DNA of 64,000 bases from Maea johnstoni (Eukaryota > Annelida > Polychaeta > Spionida > Magelonidae), in contig OZ012689.1 of assembly GCA_963942565.1 (NCBI GenBank), forward strand, positions 25,008,968-25,072,967, written 5' to 3'. The stretch's first letter is position 1, and every line of letters starts with the position of its first letter. Below, in pieces: positions 12,339 to 26,562 of the stretch. A model generated the notes under the pieces. It was not told where the DNA came from. It made no database searches and saw nothing but the letters and a program-made list of their open reading frames with translations. Both the position numbers and the translations under genes were made by a program.

Positions 12339-14154
12339 TTACTCAAATACGTTTGAACTGATATCATGATAAAAACATTGTTTTGCATGCTGCAGAATCT
12401 GTAAGATTGCATTTGGGAGACTGAGCACTTGAGATTGATGGACCAAATTAGATTCATTGGCTTGTAATCTGCTAGGACTGGCAGTGTAATTGAGTCGTAT
12501 TTCATAGTCAGTTCTTAGGCAGCTACTGCATGGTTTCAAGGCAAATAGATGTTAATCTTGTGGGTTTTTCCCTGTACAGTGGTGAGTTTTGTTAGGCAAT
12601 GCATCCATTTGGCAGGGTAAGATATTGCTGAATGACACAAACGCTGCTCTGTGCAGCCCCGCGAGAGAAACCTCATCAGTTCCACACTCCACCATTGACT
12701 GCATCTATGAGATGTTTACTCTTTTATAGAATTCTGCCTAGCTTTCGGGACATTCAATAAAGGTGTCTGTCATCGTATAGAGGATGTCCCTCTAGCTTTT
12801 TCCTGTATTGTCAAGTTAATCTTCGTCATTTACACTCAACACTTAATCCAAACACTTATTAATGGCATATTTTGAGCAAATATTGAATTTATATTGATCC
12901 TTTCTTGAGAAATTCTCTTATCAATCATACCAGCAAATACTGTCTGATCATTGCGAAATCACGTTAGTCGTTAATTCATTTTTTCTGCAGGTTCCATTTT
13001 TTCATGTCCAAAATTGCCTCAAACATTCACCAATGTTATAAATAGTTTTCCTTATGGAAAGGCAAGAGTGACAAGTTGAAATCAAATCATAAACTTCCTA
13101 AAAAGTCGTCAGGCCACCCTGATCAGGTGTTTTTTATTCTGAGCTTGAGTGGATTAAATCTACGGCCAGGGATCAAGTGTTTCCAGTTCTGCATGCTGCT
13201 GCAGAGTTTTTTGCTGGTTCTCCCTTTGAACTCGTTGAGGGTGTTTTTTGGGGCAGGAGGGTGAGGCGCTGACCCCGCGCTCGCTGTGCGTAATACGTCT
13301 CAGTTTCTAGCTGACAGGCACAGGCTGCCACTGCCGAGCTCCCATCCGTACAGCTACCGAGTTCCCTAGATTAGGTAGCAGGGATTATACAGTGAAAAAT
13401 TGATAGTTCTTGGAATTTGAGAACTAAATTGCATGAGTTCAAGAAGAATATTTGATTCAAGATTTTTTTCGCAGAATTTATTTTTTAATTTTTTAGCCAA
13501 TCACATTAATTTAACCTATAGGCTGCATCCCTTATATCCAACAATGGGATAATGGAAGAAGTTTTCATACTTTCATCTTGGATTAAGAAAATGTGTTGGT
13601 CTTCTAAGCTTTCATGGTTGAGGAGAACATGATTTATCTTTCCCTAATATTGTCAACTTTGGGGTGGTAGGAATTAACAACTAAACATATCCAAGTTTGT
13701 GTTCATTCACTGCCTTGAACAATGAGTCTTGAACAGTTACGGTTTATACCGAGGGTTCAGTGTTTTCTTCACCATCTGAAGCTTCAGTTGGTTGTAGTAC
13801 CAGATGGGTATTTCTTGGTGTTGACATTGCTGAGGTTCCCATTACCGCATGTGGTGTTCCTTATACCAGCTGATTAGAGCATGTCATTAAGTGATGAGGT
13901 CTGTGTATAATTCCTGTAGTTCCTTATGTAATGTGCGGCTCCTGTGCCTGGTATGGTGTATATTCACATGGTCCTACTGCTGTGATGTAGATTTACACAG
14001 GATCAACACAGTCATGGTGGTGGGTGAGGAATGTACAAGGATTAGATGAGGAAGCATGTGGGATTGTTGAACCTGCCTAGTTGTGTGGTCAGCAGTGGTC
14101 AGTAGGGGGTCAGTAGGATATGATGTTAATTCAACACTTGCGTTTATACTCTTT
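12339..14154. other. Non-coding stretch
   Basis: No gene, RNA or repeat ends recognised. Short open frames only. Confidence 0.4.
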
Positions 14155-14333
14155 CAGGGCTCGAAATTAAGAAGTGCCTGGAGCCCAGGGCCCCCTTGAA
14201 TTCTACTGCGACTCCCTCAAATTTCTGAAGGGAGCCCGCCAATGTATTGGTTTCTATACACAACATCTTTAGGTAGCTTTTGGAGATGCAATTGGGCTCC
14301 CTGGAAAAAACAACAACTTTATTTTGAGCCCTG
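14155..14333. mobile_element. 179-bp hAT-like MITE
   Basis: Starts CAGGGCTCGAAATTAAG and ends TTTATTTTGAGCCCTG, imperfect inverted repeats of the CAGGGCTCGA type common in hAT elements. It is flanked by TCTTT on both sides (14150-14154 and 14334-14338), a 5-bp target duplication. Internally it carries TGGAGCCCAGGGCCCCC and GGGCTCCCTGG, further inverted words. The 5-bp duplication is shorter than the usual 8 bp of hAT elements. Confidence 0.65.
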
Positions 14334-14666
14334 TCTTTAGGTGCATCAGTTAGATAAAATATGGACCGATCATTAATTAAGCTTTGCATATATTCCTGCT
14401 CAAGAGTTTATGAAGCCTGTTTCATGGTTGTGAATGGTATTACAGATGTAGTGGATCATTGAGACTGTGCTATAAATAAGTTAACATAGCGCTCTAGATG
14501 TGGGTGGGAGGTGGTTGGTTGGACTCTGATCAACATTTTGCCATCAGATATTTCTGAAATTGTGCTCTGGCCAGATAGATACCATAGAAATTTCAGTCAT
14601 GACAGGATTAACAATGTGTTCAGGTTATTAAAGGATTAATTCAGCTCTGGAGATGTGGTAGGTTTA

Positions 14667-14848
14667 TTAACCCTTCCGATCCAGAGGCTACTTTCGTCTC
14701 AAACACAAAGACGCATAGATTTTTGAATACCATCTCTAGAAACCCTGTCATGTTGGTATTCATTAGATAGCTCTCGCTGTGCCAGGATTGAGACATTTTT
14801 CAGGTTTTTAGTAGCGGCTAAATCAGCCACCATTAGCATAAGGGTTAT
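14667..14848 (-). mobile_element. MITE family A, diverged copy
   Basis: Reads TTAACCCTTCCGATCCAGAGG at its 5' side on the plus strand and AGCATAAGGGTTAT at the other. It is about 30 bp shorter than the norm. Confidence 0.7.
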
Positions 14849-15931
14849 GACTGTATCTATGCCCCGTTTAGGCTATTTATGGGTAACATAATTTTGGAGA
14901 TAAGTTGGGTTTATTAAAACTATTAGGACTGTCTCTATGCCCTGCTCAGGCTATTTATGCGTTGTTAACTTAGCTGTGGTGGGTTTATTAGAGCTGTGTC
15001 AGTCAGTGCTCGAGAGATGATAGCCTTAATTCCATCTGACAAACATAGAGCGGAGGTCTGATGCTGATTAGGGCCTAGCCCAGCACATGTCTGTGTAAAC
15101 TGCCAAATTAGATAGGAATTCACACATTGATTATTCATGGCCTGGGACAGTCAGCGATCACGGTGGCAAGATCATCTTTCTCCAGCCTCGCTCGCGCTCG
15201 CTCTCTTTGCCTTGCTGTTACATTAGTCTCTCTTGCTTTAAAACTGGTATTTTGGAACCAGCCTCCTTCATTCAGGGACTTAGCCAGGACCCGTCCTGCA
15301 GAATTTTCAAATTTGACTTTTTTAGGCTGATAACCAAATATTTTCCTAGCAATCCATCTTCTATGACATACCTGAAACAGCGTAATTTACCCTTTTTGAC
15401 ACAATAAGATGTAGTTGATAGAAGGTTATAAAGTAGATTGATAGCTAAATTTTTAATGCAGAAATTTTGGACAGGCAATTTTGAAATCATGGCGAAGACC
15501 GTGCTTCCAACTTGATGTTAGTTTTACCCAGGAAATCACAAAGATAAAGCTGGCAAAAAATGTTGGGGAGGTCTAAACATGAATAGGTTAATACCAGAAA
15601 TATATGGTCCCAAAACCTGGTTTGCCTGTAGACCTGGGAAGATTCTGCACTGGGAAGTTTCCCCTCACAGTGGTATTCGCTATTCACTTCCACGCACACA
15701 ACTTCAAACACATTCTGGGTAAGAATTTCCCCATCATGAATGGCATTTCAGTTAAACCTAGGAGACTATATCCTGAAGCTCAAAACAGCTGCTTGTAAAA
15801 ACCATACACCCAGAAAACACTTAGGTTTGACCTTCATGATTTTCGACTTGTGAACATATTCATAAACTGTTTCTGCTCCTTATTTTCTAGCAGTTTTGAA
15901 ATTCTCACAATCAAGAGATGCAGCATTCCTA
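14849..15931. other. Non-coding stretch
   Basis: No gene recognised. A near-repeat of TCTATGCCC(C/T)G(T/C)TTAGGCTATTTATG occurs near 14855 and 14935, a small direct duplication about 80 bp apart. Confidence 0.35.
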
Positions 15932-16146
15932 TAACCCTTATGCTGCTGGTGGCTAATTTGGCCAATACAAAATGATGCAAAAAACCAGAAAAATGACCGA
16001 AACCCTGGTAAATGAATGGGTACTCATCTGAGGGTACTCAGCAAGAGCTTTCAAATGAATACCAACTTGACAGGGTTAAGATGGTTTTCGAAAATCTTTG
16101 CATTTCTGTGCCTTGGATGAAAGTAGCCTCAGCATTGGAAGGGTTA
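15932..16146 (+). mobile_element. MITE family A
   Basis: Near-consensus ends: TAACCCTTATGCTGCTGGTG at the left and GCATTGGAAGGGTTAA at the right. The GAATACCAACTTGACAGGG landmark is present. Confidence 0.85.
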
Positions 16147-17068
16147 AAATTGCCTTTTTGAAAAAGATATTTGCATATTTATGGGACTAACTTGGCACTC
16201 TGACTCAGATGAGGAATATGTTCGCTTGCACCAGGCTGTGGTTAACCTATTTGCAATTGGAGTGCACACATGTTCGTTCAACTTAAAACATAAATTTTTA
16301 AGTAGAGAATTTTTTGGAAAAAATGTAGAGAACTTGTTTAATCCATCAGGAACCACAACTTTCATTCAGTTGCTTCTCTCTATATTGCTTAGTAATCAAG
16401 ATTATCTGATATTATCAGACTCTGTGTATTTTCAAGATGTGAATGGGTTAAGTTACAAAAGTCAAATGAGAATTCTTGCTTATTGTTGCATAGTAAGTAA
16501 CTGGGTATTTTGGAATTTCCTAGGCCATTCAGGGATAGAACCCTGAATACCTCCGACCCTTACCCAAGTCACAGCTGTTACAAGAATAACAACAACCCCA
16601 GAAGTCAAAGAGTCATTCTCATTATGAGCAAATAATGTTCAAAGAAACTGGGTTCAATTAGATTTCTTGATCTACTAAACATCTGCATATACAAATTTTT
16701 CTGAAAATTTTCCATCATGTGATGAGTTATCTTTCTAATAATTCCCATTTAATTCTCTGTGATTAAGTACAGTTAGAGAGCTCAAATAGGAAGACAAATG
16801 GGTAAGAAATGGCCTTGTTCTTAATGACTTTCTGACCTACAGTAGGCTTGGCTTCTGTTCTTGAATCGTGCTTCACTGGAATGCCACTAGCCGCGGGCAC
16901 CATACCCTCTATCTGCTAACCGCCGAGGAGTAGTAGTAGTAGCTATAGTAAGTTTGAGTGGGTCTCGAAAAAGCAGCTCCTGGAGACTGGCGCCAACCCT
17001 CTCCGACTAAGGCAGAAGTCCTGGGGTTCCCATCACGCTTGAGGCTGTAAGAGAATGCAGTCAGTGCT
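16147..17068. other. Non-coding stretch with a 121-codon open frame
   Basis: The frame 16181-16546 has no recognised domain, no supporting splice context and AT-rich composition like its surroundings. I treat it as fortuitous. A short (AGT)n run lies near 16929-16942. Confidence 0.4.
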
Positions 17069-17283
17069 CAACCTTTCCAACGCCAAGGCCACTTAAGTCC
17101 AAAGCACAAGGACGCAAAGATTTTTAAAAACCTTCTAAACACTGTCATGTTGGGATTCATTAGATAGCTCTCGCTGAGTGCTCTTAGATGAGTACCCATT
17201 TGACAGGGTTTTTCCGGTATTTTTCAGGATTTTTGCATCATTTTGTATTGACCAAAAAAAGCTATCAGCAGCATAAGGGTTAA
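17069..17283 (-). mobile_element. MITE family A
   Basis: Minus orientation, from TCAACCTTTCCAACGCC to GCAGCATAAGGGTTAA. One TTAA is mutated to TCAA. Confidence 0.82.
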
Positions 17284-18289
17284 AGGGTAGTTTTTGATGC
17301 TGTCATGCTAGTAATTTAAGGGCTCACACTTCAAATGGTGGTATGTAGATTTCTCTACTTGTTTCACAAAAAAGTGATTGTTTTATGGATGGGAAATCTT
17401 CAGAAATATAATTGGTATGTAACATATGTTTCAGAATAACCAAATTCATTTTGCACACTGGCCAAAGATGCATACACAGCGATTATAGAGCGGTTGTGTA
17501 GAGCGCCTCTGTGGAGGAAGGAGAGAGCCATTTTGGCTCGCTTCAGCAGGAATACTCAAGCAGGGCCTAGACAGAGAGAGATCAAAGGATCTGCTCTAGT
17601 TGGACCATGGGATGTGAGTGGTTGTGACACTGGCAGACATCTTGGATAGAGCAAGGAGCATCGCCAGTCGTGTGGGGTGATGTGGTACATCCAACTAGCC
17701 CAGACGAATAATATTACAAAATTCGGAATGTCTGGCTACAAGGCTAAATATGCAAAAAAGATCAATGTGAAAAGTGTCCTCAGTATCTGTGATATTTTGG
17801 AATAAAAATATTTTGTTTCATATATTGCCTTTGTTACAGGCATGAAAGTGTTAATTGTAAACCATTGCAGTTCCGCTTGGCTTGTAGAAAAGGAAAAAAA
17901 ATGCTGTCACAACAAAGCCGGATTGAGTCTGGGCAGTAGGTTTATTGGAGATACCATCTTTCAACTTCTACTGGAGCTAGCAGTGAGGGAAAGGTTGTTT
18001 TCACCACTCTTATGGAGATTGAAATTTTGTTAACTTATCATTTGTATAATATCCACTAATTATTGCTTTCATGTGTACTTGAGCCATTATGATGGTATTT
18101 GTCATGTACTTTCTTCTAGTGTTGTATAGACGCCTGATTTCCTGATATACACCTGATGAAATATTATTGTCAGATGTTATTTCAAGAACCTAACTCAAAA
18201 TTCCTTGTGCAACTTAAATGATTAGTTAATTTCAATTATGTTTATCATCAAGATGTCCTTTTTCAAGGGTAACCCTTATTTTCAAGCTT
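17284..18289. other. Non-coding stretch
   Basis: Nothing recognised; only short open frames. Confidence 0.4.
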
Positions 18290-18470
18290 ACTCTGCTCCG
18301 ACTTGGCTGGGGAGTCCTGATGCTATTGGCAGCAGAGGAAACTAAGGGCCTGTCCCGACTATCTGATTAGATAAGCTGAAACTGTAGGCAATTGGATTAG
18401 GACTTGTGTGAGTCAGCAATTAGGATCAATTAAGCTTTGTCCAGTGGCCTAATTGGAATGGTGTCTTGTA
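18290..18470. promoter_or_regulatory. Possible cis-regulatory island
   Basis: A compact block with CTGATTAGATAAG, CAATTGGATTAGG, CAATTAGGATCAATTAAG and CCTAATTGG, a dense set of homeodomain-type ATTA/TAAT and GATA-like words. It has no coding potential. Conservation was not tested, so this is a weak call. Confidence 0.2.
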
Positions 18471-18600
18471 ACCATTTCATCTTCACTTCTTCTCAACCTA
18501 GAACCATGGGCCAATAGTCACATAGGCTTACACTCTATTCTCTTTGAGGAACACAACTCAGGCTCACAGGCAATTCTATTGCTGGGTTACTGATATATGT

Positions 18601-20121
<1,521 letters not shown>

Positions 20122-20394
20122 AGGTCTGTCTGAAGGTAGTCTAGCCCCAATGCCAGACTTCTTGGCATTGCTCTATAAAGGGGTTTTGGTGCACAGGAGG
20201 TCTGTCTGTTATGAAGGTAGTCTAGCCCCAATGCCACACTTCCTGGCATTGTGTTATAAAGGGGTCTTGGCGCACAGGTCTGTTTCCTAGTCTAGCCCCA
20301 ATGCCAGACTTCCTGGCATTGCGTTATAAAGGGGTCTCGGTACATAAGGAGGTCTGTCTGCTGGTAATGAAGGTAGTCTAGTCCCAATGCCAAA
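20122..20394. repeat. Tandem repeat of 70-87 bp with internal hairpin
   Basis: Three full units and one partial. Each has AGGTCTGTCTG, TAGTCTAGCCCCAATGCC, then a hairpin AATGCCAGACTTCCTGGCATT-type (8-bp stem, 5-base loop), then TATAAAGGGGTCT. The hairpin arms are kept in the two full copies that differ elsewhere. Confidence 0.85.
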
Positions 20395-21451
20395 GAAACC
20401 TTGGCCAAGCCACACAACCTTGCTCTGTTGCTAGGCCTCCTGAGGTGCTGGCCTATGGTCAGTCATCGGTCAAGAATACCAGTTGGCGTATGTAGGAATT
20501 TACACAGATGGAAATATTTTGCTGATTTTATTCTTGTTAACCCATTCTTGCCTAGAGTGACTTTCAGGGGTGACTTGGATGTTGTGTACCTCTGAAAATG
20601 ACCGAGTCCTGAATAAAGCTACATTAGGATCATTCAATTATGAAATATAAATACCGCCATTCATGCATCGAGTGGCAGTAAAGCGGATGTACTTATGAAA
20701 TTATCTTAAGAATAGAGTCTATGTTCACTTGATATTTGAAGAGTTGTTGTCGATTGAGTTCTAATCAACATTTAAACCTCTCAGATTATTTTTTTATTCT
20801 ACAGTAAGTAGTCTGGACACAGAACCAGTGGCAAAATCATAAAATATGTAAAGGTCTCCGTTAGGATATATACATTAAAAGTAATGTCTTTTTGAAGTAC
20901 CCTAGGCATTGGTGGGTTCATGTTGGCAGGGTTCAAATCAACAAAGATGCAGTCTTGGAAAAAAATTTCATTCATGCTATTTGCTGCTTCAGAGTTCTTG
21001 CTACTTAGGAGAATATACAGGGGGAAAAAAGTTAAAATATGATTTATATTGGAAGGGAAGTTGTTTGTATGCTGTTTAACATTTCTCCCTGAGATTTAGA
21101 ATTGAATTAATAATCATTCTATTAAAGCCATAGTGGGGATGAATGGGTTCTTATGATTATTATTTTTTGGTTGAATATCGCAGGCATCCGGTCGTTGGTT
21201 GTACACTGCTAGTAGGGGTGGTAAAAGCCTGTCATTCCTGAGATAAGGGATGATGGATTACTTTTGGTGGCTGTAAGGAATGGCTGCTAACAGTTCTGGC
21301 ATGAGACTGTGTTTTAGGTCACTGGGGCGGTCGGTAGTGGTTGGATCGGACATGAAGTCATCTGTCAGTGGCTAGTTAGGGTCAGAACGGTAGTAGTACC
21401 AAGGTGGTCTGAGAGAAATATGAATTTATAATCAGTAAAGTGGGATGATAT
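20395..21451. other. Non-coding stretch
   Basis: A TTAACCCATTCTTGCC word at 20537 looks like a family B MITE end, but no matching right end was found. Otherwise nothing recognised. Confidence 0.35.
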
Positions 21452-21802
21452 ATTTCATTGTATGGTATGGGCATATGAATGATGTTAGTATACCAAATTG
21501 AAGATCCTCTAATATTGGTCTAAGGAATTATTGCACTGTAGAATGAACACAACCAAAAGTTTTTATTTAGAATCATTGTATGATATGGTCTTATGAAAGA
21601 TGTTTGTATACCAAATTGAAGATCCTCTGATATTGGTTTAAGGAATCATTGCAGGTAACTGTTGAATGAACACAACCTTAAGTTTTAATTTAGAATCATT
21701 GTATGATATGGTCTTATGAAAGATGTTTGTATACCAAATTGAAGATTCTATGATATTTGTTTATAGAATCATTACAGATAGCTGTGAATGATCACTACCA
21801 AT
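21452..21802. repeat. Tandem repeat, three units of about 122 bp
   Basis: Three diverged units share TCATTGTATGATATGG, GTATACCAAATTGAAGAT and GAATGAACACAACC. AT-rich and non-coding. Confidence 0.85.
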
Positions 21803-22176
21803 AGAATGTCTTTATAGTATCTATTAGCTATTGGATAGGCTCATTGCTAACACGATTGTGGGTTAGTGACACTGGCTTGTCAAGAGAGCACTGGGCCGGG
21901 ATTCTGCTAGCTGTGGCACAGAAGTAGAGGGAGAGACTCTTAGAGGTGGATGGCCTGCTGATGCTCAAGAGGGGCCCAGCTCCCAGCGCCGGCCCGGATA
22001 GCTCACAGCGAGCCAGCGAGCAGGCGATCAATAGCAAGCGCCTTTGTGGATGATTTATCCGGGTTTTGTGTCATGTTGAAGTATAAATATGCTAGAAGTG
22101 AACCTGGGAGTCAGCTTTGTCGGGATTAATAGGATGGAAAATGAAATATCTGCGGCTGCGGCATCAGCCTCTCTCC
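21803..22176. other. Non-coding stretch
   Basis: Includes a GC-rich patch at 21890-22045. Nothing recognised. Confidence 0.35.
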
Positions 22177-22340
22177 AATCAGCAGGCAGTGTTTTAGCGC
22201 TGTTTTACGCATGCACATATCGCAGATCGGTGGAGACACTGTCATCTCAATGGCCAGAATCAGCAGGCAGTGTTTTGCGCTGTTTTACGCATGCACATCG
22301 CAGATCGGTGGAGACACTGTCATCTCAATGGCCAGAATCA
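22177..22340. repeat. Tandem duplication of 81 bp
   Basis: Two units beginning AATCAGCAGGCAGTGTTTT and including TACGCATGCACAT and GATCGGTGGAGACACTGTC. They differ by one 2-base indel and one substitution, so the duplication is recent. Confidence 0.9.
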
Positions 22341-23512
22341 GCCAGGAGGACATCTTCCTCAAGAAATGATGTGAGGGTATCATGGAGAAATGTGTCCGAA
22401 TGGGATGACTGTACTATTTCTCTTAATTAGGTTTCATATCAACAGACATTGCTCAGTGCCCTGACTAGTTTGACAGAGGCAGATATTTTGGATGTTACAC
22501 CATTTCACTCAAAATATTCGAATGAAATATGAGCAACTTAATTTGTCAATGTATTTTCCATCAAATATTCCCTTTTATTTTACTTCTTTGTTAATGTTTA
22601 TATTTGTCTAACCATGATTACATTCTTAGAATAAATTACTTACATTAGAAAAAAATGTAAAACGTTAGGAAAATGTGAATTCTACTTCATTCGATGATTA
22701 ATTCACATTTTCATCAATTATATGGTGTCATACCGCCAGTACAGTGCCATAGGATTGCTTTTGAGCATGCCATAAATATAAGGTTTGGACCGAAGATAGG
22801 AAACAGTAAAGCTTATAACCATGATTGCAATTTTTAGTAAAGAAGCATAACAAAATGGTTGATAAATTTATCTTCCTGTCTTGAATAACTCCCCTTTGTC
22901 TTTACATCTTGATATGTGAATAAAACACATTAAATTGAAAACTAATCTTTCCTCACTCCAAGTCTATGGAATACGTTTCCTTTGTCTCTGATTGAGGTCT
23001 CCATTGCTATGTATTCTTGTGCCGTCCTGAGTCTGCTGCCTGCAGGACGACGATGGGACCTATCAGAAAGCTGGCGCTTATTTAATGGTTGGCCCCAGCT
23101 GTCAGCATGAATCAGTGCTAGGACCCAGCTTATACATACTGATCTATACAACATATCAATAAACACATGATCACGGCCCAACCGATCCAGCCTACTGCTG
23201 CATATTGCATGCAGCTCAAGACAAGCTGGCCACCTAACTGAAATAGATAGAGAGATTGGATACTTGTATAAACATGTAGAGCCCTGCATAGCTTATGTGG
23301 AGATACCTTCTGGGGCCCTTCCTGCTGGCTCTATGGAGGTGAAATAGTGCAAGCTTCAGACTTACTACTACAGCTGTCCAAAAACAGGCCCATGATTTAA
23401 CACTTTGGAAGCTAGAACAACACGGCTTATGTGAGGATAAAAAAAAATCAAAATGCTTGAAAAATCAAAATGCTTATGTGTAGTTTTCTAGATCAAGCAG
23501 TAACCCATTGAC
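22341..23512. other. Non-coding stretch
   Basis: No gene recognised. A 115-codon minus-strand frame near 22942-23289 shows no domain and is taken as fortuitous. Confidence 0.4.
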
Positions 23513-23726
23513 TTAACCCTTATGCTGCTGATGGCTAAATTGGCCAATACAAAATTATGCAAAAATCCTGAAAAAACATTGAAACCCTTGGCAAATGGGT
23601 ACTCATCTGAGAGTGCTCAGCAAGAGCTTTCCAATGAGTACCAACATGACAGGGTTTTGATGGTTTTAAAAAATCTTTGCATCCTTGTGTTTTGGGCAAA
23701 AGTAGCCACAGCACTGGAAGGGTTAA
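23513..23726 (+). mobile_element. MITE family A
   Basis: TTAACCCTTATGCTGCTGATG at the left, GCACTGGAAGGGTTAA at the right, TTAA at both ends. This is the last copy before a gap of more than 13 kb without the family. Confidence 0.88.
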
Positions 23727-24623
23727 TGTGTCTGAGACTTCTAAGGGAATCGTGGCATTTTCCTTGCATCATCCACAAAAATCCAAGTTTCCCTAACATT
23801 ATTTGATTTAGGGTTGTTTCGTAATCAACAGGACTAAATTGTAATTTTTTTCTTTTGGAACCCATTCTTTTCCATTTCTTTGTCATGTTGGGATCAGGCA
23901 CCTCTGAAAGCATACTGCACATTGCAGTAGTCTTGTATATAATTCATTTACTACAGTCAAGAATGGCAGAAAAATGGCCGAAAAGTTATGATTGAATATA
24001 TTATTCCATGCAATACCATGCTTTAGTGTCTGATTCAGAGAAATTGTAAGTACTGAGCAGTAGGGTTGGTGATAAGGGTCTCTGTACAGTGGCCCAGTAC
24101 AAGCTACCAGTCACTACAGGTCATTATGGAGGGCTATCACATGTAATTCATTACACGGCCTCCAATGTATAAATGATACATAGCATAAGCATTAGCCTTA
24201 TGTTAGGATAGGGTCGCCACTGCTACCAAGGCAATCAAATTACATACTGGCTCTCTCTATATATATTATATATAGGGTATGTTCCCACAGAGAATCATTA
24301 TTATCAATATATGTTCTTGCTGTGGATATGTTGGCCTAAGCTCACAAATAACAGCAATGCATCTATAAATCTTCATAGCCGGAACACTAGGCGTTGTGCA
24401 GAGCTGGAATTTACCTAATAGATGGCTGTTCATGATAGCATGGTTCAGTTATGGTGGCACTTATTTACTGTAGAGACTATCCACAGCCTATGTGCTAGGC
24501 TAGGTAACAAGGTACAAGGTAATTGGGGCCAGCCAACAGTCTTTCCATGTGTATAATTATGGCATTTCTGGTGCAGGTATTGTGGCACTTATTAATGTAT
24601 GGTATTTCTAGTGTAGACTGTCT
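23727..24623. other. Non-coding stretch leading into a minisatellite
   Basis: Contains a diverged precursor of the following array near 24485-24560 (CCTATGTGCTAGGCTAGG and CAGCCAACAGTC). Otherwise nothing recognised. Confidence 0.4.
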
Positions 24624-25422
24624 ATAGCCTATGTGCTAGGCTGGGTGAGTGATGTTCGGTGCCAGCTAACACAGTCCTTGCTGTGTTTCCCTAATGTTCT
24701 ATAGCCTATGTGCTAGGCTAGATAAATGATGTTCGGTGCCAGCTAACACAGTCGTCGCTGTGTTTCCATCATAGCCTATGTGCTAGGCTGGGTGAATGAT
24801 GTTCGGTGCCAGCTAACACAGTCGTCGCTGTGTTTCCATCATAGCCTATGTGCTAGGCTGGGTGAGTGATGTTCGGTGCCAGCTAACACAGTCCTTGCTG
24901 TGTTTCCCTAATGTTCTATAGCCTATGTGCTAGGCTAGATAAATGATGTTCGGTGCCAGCTAACACAGTCGTCGCTGTGTTTCCATCATAGCCTATGTGC
25001 TAGGCTGGGTGAATGATGTTCGGTGCCAGCTAACACAGTCGTCGCTGTGTTTCCATCATAGCCTATGTGCTAGGCTGGGTGAATGATGTTGGGTGCCAGC
25101 TAACACAGTCCTTGCTGTGTTTCCCTAATGTTCTATAGCCTATGTGCTAGGATGGGTGAATGATGTTGGGTGCCTGCTAACACAGTCGTTGCTGTGTTTC
25201 CATCATAGCCTATGTGCTAGGCTGGGTGAGTGATGTGCGGTGCCAGCTAACACAGTCCTTGCTGTGTTTCCCTAATGTTCTATAGCCTATGTGCTAGGCT
25301 AGATGAATGATGTTCGGTGCCAGCTAACACAGTCGTTGCTGTGTTTCCATCATAGCCTATGTGCTAGGCTGGGTGAATGATGTTGGGTGCCAGCTAACAC
25401 AGTCGTTGCTGTGTTTCCCATC
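24624..25422. repeat. Minisatellite with 77/70/70 higher-order structure
   Basis: Eleven units beginning ATAGCCTATGTGCTAGG at 24624, 24701, 24771, 24841, 24918, 24988, 25058, 25135, 25205, 25282 and 25352. Lengths run 77-70-70, 77-70-70, 77-70, 77-70-70. The 77-bp unit carries CCTTGCT and a CCTAATGTTCT insertion; the 70-bp units carry CGTCGCT or CGTTGCT and end TTTCCATC. The repeating block is therefore 217 bp, with one 70-bp unit lost from the third block. Each unit contains AACACAGTCGTCGCTGTGTT-type inverted arms (AACACAG/CTGTGTT). Confidence 0.95.
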
Positions 25423-25929
25423 AAGTGGGTTGATTTAGCGTGTTTATGGGAGGGAATGCAGCCAATAGGCTCGTGCTAATTAAGGCGCTGGTGTTGAACC
25501 TTCCAATCTGCATCGTGCCAGGAACGCTGGCCGTGCTATGAGTCAAGAAGGTAACAAAGCACCAGAGGTTGCTAGCGCCAGGCAGGCGGGCAGGGAGGGA
25601 GGAGGGAGAAAAAAATGAATCAATGTGGAGGCATAGGACCCCACCAACCATTGATCAGTGCAGGCCTGCCTACTGCTGATGCTGCTGCTGCATACGCAAA
25701 TTATCCAGTCGTAGCAAGTCTTGCTGAACTTTAAAAATTAATAGTGATTCTCTGATCATCATTTTTAGTGGCTTGACTAGAAACATGCTAAGTAAGCAAA
25801 TCATGCCATGCCATTCATCTATATATCTGCAGTGGGTGAATTAATATCAGAATTTTTCTTTTAATTTTGTTTTCAATACTTAAGCTTGAATAGCATGGCT
25901 ATTCTTATGGTGTTGCTTGTGTGATGTTC
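25423..25929. other. Non-coding stretch
   Basis: Nothing recognised beyond a GCTGCTGCTGC-like triplet run near 25677-25690. Confidence 0.4.
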
Positions 25930-26081
25930 TGTCTCAATGCTCCATCTGCTAAAGATGCTAGGATGCGATGCGAGGGGCCGTGATTGAATCTAGCTGCTCT
26001 CTAGGTTCAAGAGGGGATAAATCTCTAGTAAGCCGGTATCCTGTCTCAATTCTCCCCCTACACGAAGAAGTGGAGGGATGA
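25930..26081. repeat. Left part of a tandem array (interrupted)
   Basis: Carries the same words as the array right of the composite insertion: CTGTCTCAATTCTCCCCCTA, CGAAGAAGTGG, and an ATCTAGCTGCTCTCTAGG...GATAAATCTCTAGTAAG cassette also found at 28270-28460. It ends at ATGA, where the composite insertion begins. Confidence 0.8.
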
Positions 26082-26562
26082 GGTCTCGGTGAACTAAATG
26101 GTGTATCCGTCCGAGTAGTACCATTGCATAGTCCCTATTAAAACTGGGGGTAGGGACGATTGAGGCCTATAAATGGAGATATATACAACTTTATTCAACA
26201 AATATGGTATTTCTGGAATGGGTAGGGACTGGGCTTTTGTTTTTTGCCCATAAAGTGAAGTTTGTTGCTCGGGCGTATCAATACCAAGCTGGAAGTGATC
26301 GAGTTTGTTTGTATGCTGACTCGTTTCTGACTTTGACCACCAGAGGGCCAATCTGTCACTCTGACCTATGTTGGCCCATAGAAAAAAAAATCACGATATG
26401 ACCCCTAATTTTTTTGGCTTAATTTAAAAGAGGAGAATGTTCTGATCAGAATAATAACAACTTTAGGTGTGAAAGGATGACTAGTTTTGGAGCTAGCCAA
26501 GCATTTTTGTCATACCACAGCTGAAATTCACCCGTCAGCTTTGGAATTAGTTCACCGAGACC
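26082..26562. mobile_element. 481-bp inverted-ended element, copy 1
   Basis: Inverted ends GGTCTCGGTGAACTAA. It is flanked by ATGA on the left and ATAT on the right, so its two sides do not match each other but match those of copy 2 in mirror fashion. Short open frames of 65 and 85 codons on opposite strands have no recognisable domain. Confidence 0.85.

Noticed and set aside
12212-12539. Open frames across the (GA)n tract
   Set aside because: The coding look comes from a dinucleotide repeat translated as Ser/Leu; no domain and no homology signal.
16181-16546. 121-codon open frame
   Set aside because: AT-rich composition like its flanks, no domain, no splice support.
24624-25422. CRISPR-like array
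   Set aside because: The units are nearly identical throughout with no variable spacers, and the sequence is animal.
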